Assembly: GCA_032718865.1 (NCBI GenBank)
Contig: JALUTQ010000045.1
Span: forward strand, 1,798,001-1,862,000
DNA: 64,000 nucleotides
Direction: 5' to 3'
Origin: Tilletia caries
Lineage: Eukaryota; Basidiomycota; Exobasidiomycetes; Tilletiales; Tilletiaceae
Part shown: piece by piece, positions 1 to 11,162 of the stretch
How positions within the stretch are numbered: the stretch's first letter is position 1
Layout of the letters: every line of letters begins with the position of its first letter
Notes under the pieces: generated by a model
The model's input: the letters and a program-made list of their open reading frames with translations, nothing else
Told to the model about the DNA's origin: nothing
The model's database searches: none
Made by a program: the position numbers and the translations under genes

Positions 1-2040
1 AGGTGTCTGCAGATGTGGTGATCAATCAAGGTCAAGTCAGCTACTGCAATTGTCATGACTCACGGGCATGAGATTGAATGGCCGGGTGGAACGTCCCTGA
101 GACCAGGCGAAATGATCGATCTTGAGGCGATGGAGGATCGTGTCAGTATGAACATCGCGAGCCAGGCATGTGCCAGCGCTGATCCTCGCCTGTATATGAA
201 CCAAACCTGTCTCATGAACCGAAGGTAAATAGGAAAGACGTGAGGAGGGGAGATGGCGGTGGTCAGACGCTTGTGCCGTGTTGCTTTCTGGAGAGCGGTG
301 GTGTGTGTGTAGTGTAAAAAAGAGGTCTAAAGAGTGGTGTATGCAGGGAATGGAAAGTCAATTTAGCAAGAGTCATCAAGCAAGCATCTTAGGTTGCCAT
401 GTGCTCACCGCAACGTGTGCTCGCATCATGGAGCTTGCAGAAGATGAAGCGTAGGGAGTGGGCCGTCAACGTCCTGAGTAAGGAGGGAACTCACCCACTC
501 ACTCTCGCAACCACCACCATGCTGACTTGCTGAGAGCGTGAGATGTGAAGGCATGGACTGACCCAGTTCGACGCTCGCTCACGTTTCTCTCTTTTCTATG
601 TTCGGTTCTCTGCGGCACATTGCTGACCTCGCCTGGTTGCCTGCTCACCTCGCTCTCCCTCCCTCCCTCAGACACACATGCAGTCACGCCTGTTCGCGGA
701 CATCGAACTTTGATACCATTCACAGAGAACATAGGGGCAGAAGGCCGGAGGAGATGTCGTCTCGGGCCATACGCAGGGTGTCTCAATGATCGAATGGTCT
801 CAGTCATGAGCGTATGAACGACGAAGGTGGGTCGATGGCTGGAGCTCGACGATGCATGGCGGGCGTATGGTGTCTTGCTCGACTAATGACAGCGGTTTCG
901 AAGGCGGCACTCATGGTATGCGCGGCCTTGCGAATCCTTGCAGGCGTTGATACCCCGACCGGCTTGTCTGCAAGCACTATATGCTTTCTTGCCGTCTGGA
1001 ACGCATATTTCCTCCGACCCCTGCCGCTGGCCTGGCATCAACCTGTCCCCTTTGACGTTCTCACTCTTCACCACTCTCGATCAATCAAGGTCAATTCAAG
1101 CGCGCCATGCCACATGTTCGGTTCGGAATTCTACCCTTTCTCTTCCTTTCCCTTCAGCCTTTCTTCCAGCATCTCAATTCACAACCCCCGTATTCACATC
1201 AAAATCAAGCTCATGGTCTCGTGGCGTCGTGTGTCCCTTTCAGGATAACCAGAGAGTCTTGTCCCCAGCAGCAACAAGCTTTGGCGACAGGTTATGTTTC
1301 GCACGTTACACCGAGACGGGCCACGGAGTGAGTCGTGCTTCACCTCTTCACCATGGGCTTCAATTGTGCATCACACATTCAAAACACGTTCACACACCTT
1401 CTCCCTCGCAGCTCATACAGTAAGCGCCTCGACACGCGACCCACAAATTCATGTAACATCATCGCAAACTAACGCAAGAGCCTTTCCAACCTTCGCTGTC
1501 GGGAAGCGGATACAGGACTCGACAGGGTGCTCAAACCGGACGGAGGTTAGAGACGACGAAGGCAAGTTGTATCTGAAGAATTCTCGTCGGAGAAGTGGTA
1601 CGAAATCCACAGCACCGCCGTCGTCCGTCACTGGCGGAGAGAGTGGGATCTCGACAGCAGTCACGATCGCTTTTACCAGGAGAAGCTCCCTGTGACGACC
1701 GCCCATCGGCTGCAGGAGAAGGATGTTTTGCGGGAAGTAGCTAATCTGATCAGGAAGGGGCCCATGAGAGGAAAGGAGGTGCAATCCATCACCAGAGGTC
1801 CAACGAACGTTGCTTGAGACCTTACTAAGGTCCCTTCCACGCGTCACCTGCAACAGTACGGAGCTACGCACCAGCTTGGTCAGCCAGCACACCCACGCTG
1901 GTGAGTTCTCTCTCGATGTTGCCCGTCGCTCAGACCCTTCACTCAACCTTTCCGCCTCTGACGATACCTGCTCATCATCTCAGATCACCTGCCCAGACTT
2001 CGCCGAGATCGACCCGAACAGTTCGAGTCAGCCTTTCGGA
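1..2040. other. No confident gene; low-information stretch
   Basis: I see only short, overlapping open frames on both strands with no recognisable domain, signal peptide plus intron structure, or codon pattern that stands out. A 16-base word (GATCAATCAAGGTCAA) occurs near positions 21 and 1079. That could be a trace of an old duplication but is too short to interpret. Pyrimidine-rich tracts near 1120-1200 look like untranslated or intergenic fungal DNA. Confidence 0.4.
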
Positions 2041-2113
2041 TCTTCGGGCCAGCATCAACTCGCTAAGCAACCCGTGCACCAAGATCCACACAAGTTATAC
2101 CTTCGACGGATAG

Positions 2114-2722
2114 TTGGGCAACGACGGACCAAGCGACCGGCAAGTCGGCGTCGAAGACTTCCAAAAAGTCCTGACCACGACTCACGGCGCCATCGCTGAC
2201 GGTGCGGGCCCGAACGGCACGCTGACTCGCAGCACGAGCCGCCCGGTTCAGCCACAAGTGAGGTCGAGACGATGGGTAGTGCGAGCAGTATGGGTCAACA
2301 TGGGTCGCTTATTGTTGCGGGTGGTGATGTTGCTGCGCTGTTGGATCGAATGCATGCTGATGTTGCGGAGAGTCCCGTTGGGCAGACGCATTATTGATGG
2401 GGCAGGCCTTCCTTCCGCCTGGGGAACACTGACGGCCTTCTTCTACGTGAACCTGCCGTGCGGCAACCTGTCCAACGATTTCGACATCACCCTCGGCGGT
2501 ACCTGGGCCGCCGGCGCGTGGGAGGGTGCAAAGTACGCCGTCAATTTCGACTCGATCTCTAACATGATCCAAAATCACAGCAGTGCGTACGCTGAGGCAC
2601 ACTGGTTTGTCGACTCGGTCAACTCATTCGTCTCGAACAAGGATCTTTCCGAAAAGGAGTATGTATCTGTTCTAAGAGAACGCCAAGCCCTTCGTAATAT
2701 TCTTGTGGATCACCACTCCTAA
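2114..2722 (+). CDS. Hypothetical ORF with a coding-like 3' half
   Basis: I do not recognise this product. The open frame is 202 codons. The second half, from about 2400, looks protein-like: it has a mixed hydrophobic and polar composition and a segment rich in Gly, Ala and Trp (GGTWAAGAWEG), followed by a helical stretch ending ALRNILVDHHS. The first half is arginine-rich and may be an artefactual extension or an intron read through. A possible splice donor (GTATGT) lies near 2660. It could be an exon of a secreted or enzyme-like gene, or a gene relic. No neighbour supports a function. Confidence 0.25.
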   Translation: MGNDGPSDRQVGVEDFQKVLTTTHGAIADGAGPNGTLTRSTSRPVQPQVRSRRWVVRAVWVNMGRLLLRVVMLLRCWIECMLMLRRVPLGRRIIDGAGLPSAWGTLTAFFYVNLPCGNLSNDFDITLGGTWAAGAWEGAKYAVNFDSISNMIQNHSSAYAEAHWFVDSVNSFVSNKDLSEKEYVSVLRERQALRNILVDHHS

Positions 2723-3740
2723 CCCTTCAAGCGGAGACACGTTCCGCGTTTCCCTTCTGTATTGAGCGCACAAAGGTCCACCTGGAAGTCGGAAACTGCA
2801 CGCATATTACTTTCAGATCCGCTGTGTCAGCTAGTGACTCTCACTTTCTGGGTATCTGAGTACGGAGTACCTGAGTAGTAGGATTAGAGTTGCCGACGTG
2901 AAGAATCAGATCCAAGACGTTCTCAAGTTGCGTTCAATCATCAACGTAGCAAATCAATTAATAAACAAACACTCGGGACCATGAGAAATTCAGCAGGGAC
3001 AGTCTTACGAGCGGGGTCAAGGCGGTCCAAAGGCACTGCTGTCGGCCCAGGTGACGTTACACAATGAGCGGAAGACGTGAAGACGTCCGTGGGAAACCGC
3101 CCGTGGTCCACTCGTCGGGAAACACAAAACTACGTCTTCTGATCGCGTTCACCTCGTACTGGCACGCATTTGACCAGAATCGTAAAACGATCTCACGGCA
3201 CGGCCGTCAACAGTCCTCATCCATCCAAGAATACTCAGGCCGTTTGACGTCTTCAGTAGCGCGCCTGAGCGTTTCTCCGACTTCTTGAAGCTAGTGTGAA
3301 GTCATGAATACATGAATGCTGAAGCGCAAAGGTCAAGAGGAGCAGTCTAAGCTTGAGCGCCGAAGCTGACCGTTCTTGTCCTTCTCGCTCGCCTCTGCCG
3401 CTTCTCTTGTTCCCATTTCAAAGCCCAAGAGGACTCCGCTCAGAGTCATCAACGCGTCAACGACTTTTCGGTCTCCCTCCGCGCGTGCTGTCCGCCACCC
3501 GTGCTTACATACGACGGGCCTCATGAAGAAAAAAAGGAGACTCATACGCCACATCGCCCCCCAGGAAGTATTTGCACCCGGGCCCAGGCGGTATCGCTGT
3601 CCAGAAGAAGTTGGTTTAGACCCAGCAGCTAGCGATCTTGTAGCCCTCGCCTCTGAGCTCGCAATGAGACGTTTTCCTCCCAAAAATCGGGTACCCGTTT
3701 TTCTTGCCATCGCCCCCTCATTTCAATTTCGGCCGCGTCA
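2723..3740. other. Intergenic stretch without a supported gene
   Basis: Several frames of 60-130 codons overlap on opposite strands between 3060 and 3760, but none shows a domain or splice structure. The interval lies beyond the 3' side of the minus-strand non-LTR element and probably includes its untranslated tail or old flanking DNA. Confidence 0.35.
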
Positions 3741-6700
3741 AAACTTACTGGAACGACTGTAACGTCAGTAAGCGAGATCGATGAAGGCGCCACTCTCTGC
3801 GCTGGACGTAAAGGATGATTGCATGTGGTGGTAGGAAGGTAGATACAACTTTGAGTTTTGAGAAAGGGAAAACTCGGACACTTTGCGCATCACCTGCTAT
3901 CTCGCAGGAATGCTCATACGAGATAGAAGGTCTCAGCGCGTGTTCGAGCAAGAACAACAGAGACACAGGAGACAAGATAGGAAAACGAAGGAATCAGAGA
4001 ACGCCATTGCTTGAGGGTAGCCTGAGCCTGAGCGTGCGTAGCTCCCTCCAGCGAGAAGACCAAGGGAACGAACGCCGTTGGGACCGCCCCATTGTAGTAT
4101 TGGGACTTGTGCTTCGCCTTGGCATCGAGGTAGGCGTGCAGCCGCTTGGTGGCAGCAGCCCGCATGCCCAATCGATTGACCAGAAGCAGGTGTTCAGCAC
4201 GGCCGGGTGCGCGCCGAGCACTCAGATTGGTGAGCGACACAAAGGTAATGTCGTAGTCGGTGTCACCGCCGCCTCCGGCGGCTGCAGATCCGTGTACCCG
4301 CCAGTCTGTCCGCCTCATTGACTGTTCCTCGATGCGGGGCTCTGCATTCACTCGGACTCCCTTGACTCGACGAAGAGCGGCAACAAAAAGGTTTTTGGAA
4401 TTGTCGTGCCGCACGGTGCGCCTGTGAGGGCGGTCACCGCAGTCGTCGTCGTGACCATGGGAGTTGGGAAGGGTGCAGTCGGGGCAAAGAGGCGCAGCGG
4501 CGCGGAGGAGGGTCCGATTGTGAAGGGTGACCTGTACCTGGCGGTCGGAAAGAGTCGTGCGCGCATCAATGGGGAAGGTTTGAAGGCATGTAGACCCAAG
4601 CCGATCGCCATTCGCCACCACCGTCTGCGCCTCTTCCAGCGACAGTTTCTCCATCAAAGCATCGTCCAGCCGCTGATATTCGAACTCAACGCGCTTGGCT
4701 TGCGGCGTGAACTGGGCCTCGTCCCCATCCGAAGAGACAGCGTGGTCGGGCCAGAGAGACGGCAGGACCTCGCGGAGAAGGAAGAAAGAGGACTGTTCCA
4801 TCGCGGCGCGGGCGTGAGGGGCGATCAGCTGATGCTTGGGAACGCCCAATCCGCCGAGTCGTAACGGTAGCTGGAAGAGTGTCGAATCATGGGCACCGCG
4901 GCGAGGCCGAGCTCCACCATCTCGAATCAGCCGCAGAGAATGATGGTATGCGTCGTCGAGGAGAGTCCAGACGTCGTCCAGTCCTTCGGAGGGCAGCAAG
5001 CGCTGCAGATGGCGCAGCTGGAGCTGCACGCTTCGGCGAAGCAGAAGTTGGGCATCCTGCTTGTGCAGCTGTTCGAGGTGCTGAAGACACTCCGTTTGCT
5101 CGCCAATCTTGCGAAGAAGAAAGGCCCGACGCGCCTCTGGACCACCGATCATGCTGCCAAGCAGCTCTTGTCCGGTTTCGAGAAGCTGCTCGCCTGACCG
5201 TTCCCAGCTCTTGGTGAGGTTGAGCTCAAGTCCGCGGTGGGCGTTGTTGGTGCGCAGCTCGTCGAAAAATTCACGAACAGCCTCCAAAATTCCGCCGCGG
5301 TCCGCAAAAATCGTCCAATCATCGAGGTAGCAGAGGACGTGCGCATTGAACCCTCGAGCTTTGAGGAAGTCGAGGAGCTGCTCCAGAACCGGCCGAACAC
5401 CAACACAGAAAAGCAAACCGGCCAACGGATCACCTTGATAAACTCCGTCCGAAGCATGAAGGGTGTGGATCTCTCCGTTTGACGCAATGACCATTGTCCC
5501 AGCGTGCTCGTATCGAAGTTTTGCTAGGCGGTAAAGACTCCCAGCATGTTTTTCGAGTCGAGTGCGAGAGGGGCCCACGATGCAGTGACCCATACGCATT
5601 CTTCAGGTCCACGGACGCGACGTGGGTGAGGCCGTCTACTTTTTCCGTCGGCTACCTCCTGAGCGAGAAGCACGATCGGCTCCACACCGCCCGCGCTTCC
5701 CAGTCCGAGCTGGCAGGGAAGCAGAGCGCCGTCTAGTGGTGCTGTAGCGAGGATCACTTTCGCGCACAGTCGGTATATGAGATCCGGACAGGCAATCGGC
5801 CGAACGCCTCCGTCGGCCTTAGCGAGTGGTGTGAGCAGGGATGTCGTAAGCATCTCGCGTCCAGGGGCAGTCCCAGCCGCCAGTTGACGAGTGAGCAGCT
5901 TGATGAACCGAACAAAAGTCTCGTTCTTGAGCGCAAGGCTGAGCAAGGGCTGTGACCAGCCAGACACTCCGCCACTGACGTCCGCCGAGAACGAGCGGAA
6001 GCATTCCATGATGGGCAGAGAGTCCTCATCGAAATCGCAGGCTCGTGGCGCAGGTCCGTCGTTAGCAAAGGTGGGACCTGTACGAGCCGGGAACTTGGCG
6101 CGTAGCTGCTCGAGAACTTGCGGAGTGGCTGCCAGGACCTTGCTGGGCCCGCGAAGGAGAGAAGCGGCACGTCGCAGCTGTTGTCGTTGGAGAAAGCGAC
6201 GAACACGACGGTTGAGCGGAGGTGGAGTTCTCGTACCGTCCGGAGCGGGACGAGGCTGTATGGGCGTTACGGATGGATATGAGATGATGCGTTTGAGCAA
6301 GGAGACTGTGGGATCGCGCCAGGGGGACAACGTAACCTTGGGGGCGGCAAGGATATTGAAGAGAGATTCTTCGCTGGTAGGGTTGGCGAGATAAGACGCT
6401 GCAAGTCGCTCGCACAGCAGCATCCATTCGCTGACCGTGTGAGCAGGGAGCAATCCTCGGTGAGCGGGAAGCAGGGCCAATTGGTGATAGCGGCCGACTG
6501 TGTCAAGCGCAGGAGGCGCCGGATCGGTGGATACGGTGACTGGCTCGTCAGAAGGGCGAGCAGTGGCGGTCCGAGGCCGAGCGGTCCGAGGTGTGGTCGG
6601 GGTGGTACTGCAGGTGTGATTCCAGGGCTGGCCAGCTGCCGTCAGCCGGAAACATCCAGAGCAAGGCTCACAGCGGATGAAGCCAATAGATCGCAACTGG

Positions 6701-7240
6701 TCGTCGGACAAGGCGAGGGCGCCAGTGTGAGCGGTGCGGATGTGATCGCCGATAGCCTTCACGGGCTGATTACCACAACGGGGGGAGGGACAAGCAAGTC
6801 CCGAGCGACTGGGAACTGGAGGCCGGGCGCGAGTGGGCGTAGAGGGCGGTGACCGGTGGCGGGGGCCGCTTTACCACTCTGTCGCTGTTGGAAGAAAGGC
6901 GGCGGCGGCGCGAGGTGGCAGGGAGAGAAGGCGCATCGAAGGTATTGGCGTCTTCAATGGGTTCGGAAGCCTCTTCGGTAGGGACGGGTTCTATCTCGTC
7001 GTTGACGTCGCTGTGTGCTGACTCGTAGTCACTGATGACCGAGCTTGCATCCGTCTCAGCATTGGGCGAGAGAGAGGGAAGGGGCCAAGGGGCGCGGAAA
7101 GTGAACCGATGCAGGGCGCGACCTGCAGTGAGCTCGGCAGGCCCGCCCCTACTTCCAGAGCTTTCAGCTGGCATCCTTTGCGTCGTGTGCGTGGCCGGTC
7201 TCTGTAAGGGAGAGTAGGCGAGAGTAATGAGTAATGGAAT
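3740..7240 (-). mobile_element. Decayed non-LTR retrotransposon (RLE-type LINE)
   Basis: This is one element read on the minus strand. From its 5' side (about 7.2 kb) to its 3' side (about 3.7 kb) it has an N-terminal zinc-finger-like part, reverse transcriptase, and a C-terminal part that resembles a restriction-like endonuclease. The boundaries are approximate because I see no poly(A) tail or target-site duplication. The coding frame is broken at several points, so this copy looks inactive. A separate fragment of the same family's C-terminus lies at about 54.8-55.07 kb. The element's 5' edge lies very close to the 3' edge of the minus-strand DIRS-class element. Confidence 0.75.
3914..7174 (-). 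pseudogene. Frameshifted non-LTR retrotransposon polyprotein: zinc finger, RT, endonuclease
   Basis: This would be the single long protein of the LINE. The likely start, at MPAESSG near 7174, opens an acidic, low-complexity leader. A CCHH finger (CPSPRC...HIRTAH) follows near 6800. RT motifs come next: LAKADGGVRPIA near 5800, the motif A equivalent VDLKNAYGS near 5610, GVYQGDPLAGLLF near 5480, and the catalytic YLDDW near 5330. A thumb-like region ends in LRLGGLG near 4850. The C-terminus has a second Cys/His cluster and a charged block ending FVPLVFSLEGATH near 4080, as in restriction-like endonuclease LINEs. Motif A lies in a different frame from the segments on either side of it. At least three frameshifts are visible, near 6810, 5630 and 5570, so the gene is probably dead unless these are sequencing errors. 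Confidence 0.75.
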
Positions 7241-7519
7241 TGCAAGGGAAGGAGCAAGGAAAACAGGTGGCAGCCCGACTGCCTCGTGTGGGATGAGCAA
7301 GCCTAGCGAGCTCGAACGCTGTCCGGTCGCGCGTGCGAACCCCAACGGCGAAGGCTCGCCGCACGGCCGGATAGCGTCCCCCAATGCGAGGGAGCAGAAG
7401 GGCTGCAAGGGGAAGAAGAGGGGCAAAGAAAAAGGAAGGACGACGAGAGGGCAGAGGGAGGGAAAGCAACAAGGGGAGAAAGAAGGTCAAGGTGTGGAAG
7501 ATTGCACATGCAGGAAAAG

Positions 7520-8440
7520 TCACCCAAATGTCGGGTCAACGTTGGCAAAAGTTCGACCGGCCGACACATACATCCTGCGGATGTAAGTCAGCATCACGTC
7601 GGTCTTCCACCGCCCATGTCTGCGAATATCAGTCTCCGGAATGCCTGCGGACATATAGAACGTAGTTCCACCAATGCGCAGGCAGTGACCTTTAATCGGG
7701 GGCCTGTTGGCAGCCGCGAGAATGGCGTTGGCGGTGTCGGTGCAAAAGGAGCCGGTGAGCTCGCGAGGGTGTCCGTTGCAGTCGATGTAGGCGAACGGAC
7801 CAGCGTCGGCGGGGACAGCCGCATTGACGAGCAGGTGGTGGTGCACCGCGTGTACTGGGCAAATCTGCGGGGAAGACGCTGCCTGGCTGCTCGCGATCAG
7901 TTCAGAGCCCGTAGGCCCCTGAGTTTTGTCTACGGGGAGACGGAGAGTGACTGTAGCGGCGATAATGCCGTCGGGTGGGCGCAGCGACCAATGATACCGC
8001 AGTGCGCGGGCTGTGGGGTCACGAGGGGCAGACAGATCAGCGGTTACCTCGCCGATACGAGCCAATAAGAAGAACGCGAAAGACACACAGGCCCAAATGG
8101 CAGCATGGGCGCGATCGTTGTGGATTTCCAGGCCGTTGCGGATCACCTGCAGGTTATCCAGGCGCACTGGGCGCCGAGAGGGAAGAGGTTCCGGTTGAAG
8201 CAGGGTTCCTGCACGAGAGAGGCGAGCCAGTGCGAACTCAGGAACAGCCAGCTCGAACCCATGGAGCTCGTGCCAGAGACGGATCGCAGCGTGGCGATTA
8301 CGCTGTGTCGACGCACGGAATTGGTCAAGGTTGGCTCGATAGAAACACAGAAGGACGCCTGTGTGTGTGGGGAAGCGATAAGGTGTGGGGATGTTGTTTT
8401 TGCTCGCACCACTTCAGGAACGCGCGGACAGAGCTGCCAT
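7520..8440 (-). CDS. Tyrosine recombinase of the minus-strand DIRS-class element
   Basis: This enzyme would insert the circular cDNA of the element, replacing the integrase of LTR elements. The catalytic half is intact: Arg I in LLARIGEV (near 8060), HCLRIGGTTFY (box II H-x-x-R, near 7650), HGRW, and the nucleophile region YIRRMY (near 7570). The N-terminal arm-binding half starts near 8440 with STMEGYGSSVRAFLKWCE in a different frame. A possible 60-nt intron (GTGGTG to CACACAG, about 8347-8405) or a frameshift separates it from RASTQRNRHAAIRLWHELHG. The catalytic tetrad is complete, so the domain could fold if the join is a real splice. Confidence 0.7.
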
Positions 8441-9059
8441 ATCCCTCCATCGTGGAGGTCATGATGGAGCTCGCCATGCCGACTTGCAGCTCCCACCACT
8501 GCTGAGGGGGCATGGACTGACTGAGCGGGCAGGCGTGCGAGGGGTGAGGTCGCAGGTGAAGCAAAATGTCGGCACAGGCTACATCGTCTGCTGCCGCTAC
8601 GGAGAGTGGAGGTGCAGGGGCAAGAAGACGACGGCCGCGCCGGGACACAGAAGGAGCTAGCGAGCCGGCGGCGGCTACCCGGGCGCGGTACACGGCCACA
8701 CGTCCGCCCGTGACCGGCTTTGTGTGCCGGACGCGGCGGGAAGACGTGGAGGCCGGCAAAGGTGGCCGAGGAGGTGGGGGAAGAGCGAGTGGTGCGGCAG
8801 TGGACGAGGAGGCTGCGCCGGAGAAGAGACGCAAGGCCGTCGAAGAAGGAGATGAGGTTGGAGGGGCTGGAGAGGAATTGTTGGACGGCGAAAAGGCGAA
8901 TGAAAAGAGACGAGAAGAAGGTGGTTGTGCATGGAGTGGTGTCGCCGCTGACTGTGTGGGAGTGAAGAGTGCCCCGCCCAGCGGCAACGAGAAGCGGGGT
9001 ACTCGCCCGTCGGCGTTCATTGATTTCGCAGGACCCCGGCGGAAAGCGGCCATGGGTCC

Positions 9060-11160
9060 TGCACCGGAAAGGGGAAAGGAAGGTAGCCCGAGGCATCGCC
9101 GCGAGAGACACGGTCCGCCGGGTTCTCGGCCGACGCGATGTAGGAAGCAGAGACCTCCACACCAGCCGACGTTGCCAAGGTGCTCATTCGAATAACGTCT
9201 CGTTGACCTCGGGGGAAGCAGAGCGGCCCTTTTGCCGGCCGTATAGGACACCTTTGTTGTCCCCAAGCACGAGGAGAACGCAGTTGCGCTCGCCGAGATC
9301 AACGGCGGCAGCGACCAGAGTCTCCATTCCCCACGCCTCTGCGACTCCCATGTCGAGTCCGTCTTGATCTTTCCAGCCATCTGGGAGTGGCCAAAGCTGT
9401 GCGTACTGTCCGCAGATGATGCCAATGCCCGCGTCACAGGCGTCGGAAGCATACAGGGTGGTGGTGACCCGGGATGGCCGGGAGAATGATCGAGAGATGC
9501 GAGGAGTGCGAAGGAAAGAGGACCACTGGTCCAGTTCGTGCTGGACGCCGGTGGTGATGTGCAGTGCGACGTATGGGGCGTAGAGTTGGCGGCGGAACCG
9601 CATCAACTGGCGTAGCCGGCAACGCTGATCCAACGCAAAAAGGCACACTCGCAGCAGACATCCAATCAATTTGTCCATCTCCGCACGATGAACCTTGCGA
9701 CCGTTTGCCGTCGCCAGTTCCACGACTCGCAGAAGGTATTTGAGGCGCTTGTCCTCCGGAAGAGACATGATCTGCTCGTCTAGGTCCCATTCGATGCCAG
9801 TCATGGTAAATCGGCGTGAGAAGGAGAAGCCCTTCCGAGCAGCGTCGTGCAGCGGCCATCCAAGCCTCGCGAACTCCGTACGCACTGTGTTCTCCGTCAC
9901 GCCGGACGCAGGCCCCAACGAACGAACGCAAATGATGTCGTCGACGTAGGAGTAGGGCTGAATTCCGGGGAGGCGATGAGCGATGATGTCGCAGGTGCAG
10001 TCTACGGTGCGACCAAAGATTGCGCAGATGCCTTTGTGGCCAAAAGGGGAAGCAGCACGGACGTAGTTCTGGTCCGATCCCAGCGAGACGCAGAGGTGTG
10101 GGCGCTGGGATGGATGAGGGGAGATGTTGCAAAAGGCGTCTTGAATGTCGGCTCCCATAACGTCTGCGGACGGTGGGAGAGTCCGGTACTGAGACGAACG
10201 AGACAGATAGAGAAGGAAAGCATGGTCAGCCGGAGGCCGAAACCAGGTAAAGGAAGGGGAAAGCGATGCGGGGTGAGGCTGCAGAGGGTACTCTCGCGCC
10301 CCGCCCAGGACGCCATGCGCAGATGAATCTGGCAACGGCAAAGAAAGAATGGGTGGGGCGAGACCCGGGAGGGAAGGACGGGGCAAAACCCAGGGCAAGG
10401 GCAAGGGGCGGACCCAAAGAAGAAGACGGGGCGAACCCGGAGGAGGAGTAGCGGGGCGAGACCCGAGGAAAGCTGGGGCGAGCCCAAGGGGCAAGGCCCT
10501 GAAAGGAGGGGGTCCAGCGAAAGCTGGACGACCCAGGGAAAGGAAGTGGACTGCCGGGTCCGAAGGAGACCGGGCAGTAGGAGTAGGAGTAGGAGGGGAA
10601 AGGAACGAGACGGGGAAAAGAAGCTCACCAGTTCGATTTGCGTGAAAACTGTGAACCAACGACAGAAGAAGGTGTCGTTTGGCGTAAGGAAATTGACGGA
10701 AGGGAAAGTCATTGCCAGCTGAGATTGTGCGAAAGAGGCCTGGAGACCTGGAAACGAGGATGCCCAAGGTCTTCGACCACTCTGCTCTTCGCTGGCTTTG
10801 AACCGAGCGCGGCCGTGTGGATCACACTTAGGGGAGCGCTTCTCCACGGGCCAACCGCGTGCATCTCGGCGTCGGTGAAAGGTCCAAACGCCCGACCGAG
10901 GCCCAGCTCTTTACCAATCCATGATTGGACTGCGGCAAGGTCGCTGTTGTCGAAGCGGTTGGGAGGGTGGAAATCGAGAGCGGGGGGAGGAGGAAGACCG
11001 AGCCAAAACCCGAATTAGATCTGGTCGGGAATGTCGGCGTACTCCTGCTGTAATGAGATGGGGAGCTCGGCCAGGGCAATACGCCACTCCTCATGCACGA
11101 GAGGGGTCACAATGGCCCGATATGCATCCAGAACCGAGATATTGCGCCGAGCAGCAGGCA
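9060..11160 (-). pseudogene. Broken RT-RNase H gene of the minus-strand DIRS-class element
   Basis: This would copy RNA to DNA and degrade the template. The N-terminal part starts near 11130 (VLDAYRAIV), hits an in-frame TAA at about 11017, and continues in the same frame with FGFWLGL and GRAFGPFTDAE. A frame change follows near 10700. After an intron-like segment (10189-10628), RT resumes with motif A (GADIQDAFCNISP, near 10150) and the catalytic SYVDDIICV (near 9940). RNase H is seen as LYASDACDAGIGI (near 9450) and VLGDNKGVLYG (near 9240), and its end (SASYIASAENPADRVSRG) lies in another frame at 9070-9160. The stop and frame changes argue that it is inactive. Confidence 0.7.
10189..10628 (-). 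other. Intron-like insert inside RT with a GC-rich minisatellite
   Basis: On the minus strand the coding frame ends at CAG AAC-like sequence followed by GTGAGC (donor at 10628) and resumes after CGTCTCAG (acceptor ending at 10189) in frame with motif A. Joining keeps the phase. The insert is about 440 bp, long for this genome. It holds roughly six copies of a GGGTYYGCCCC-like word (minus strand) spaced about 30 bp between roughly 10350 and 10520. Confidence 0.5.
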
Positions 11161-11162
11161 CC

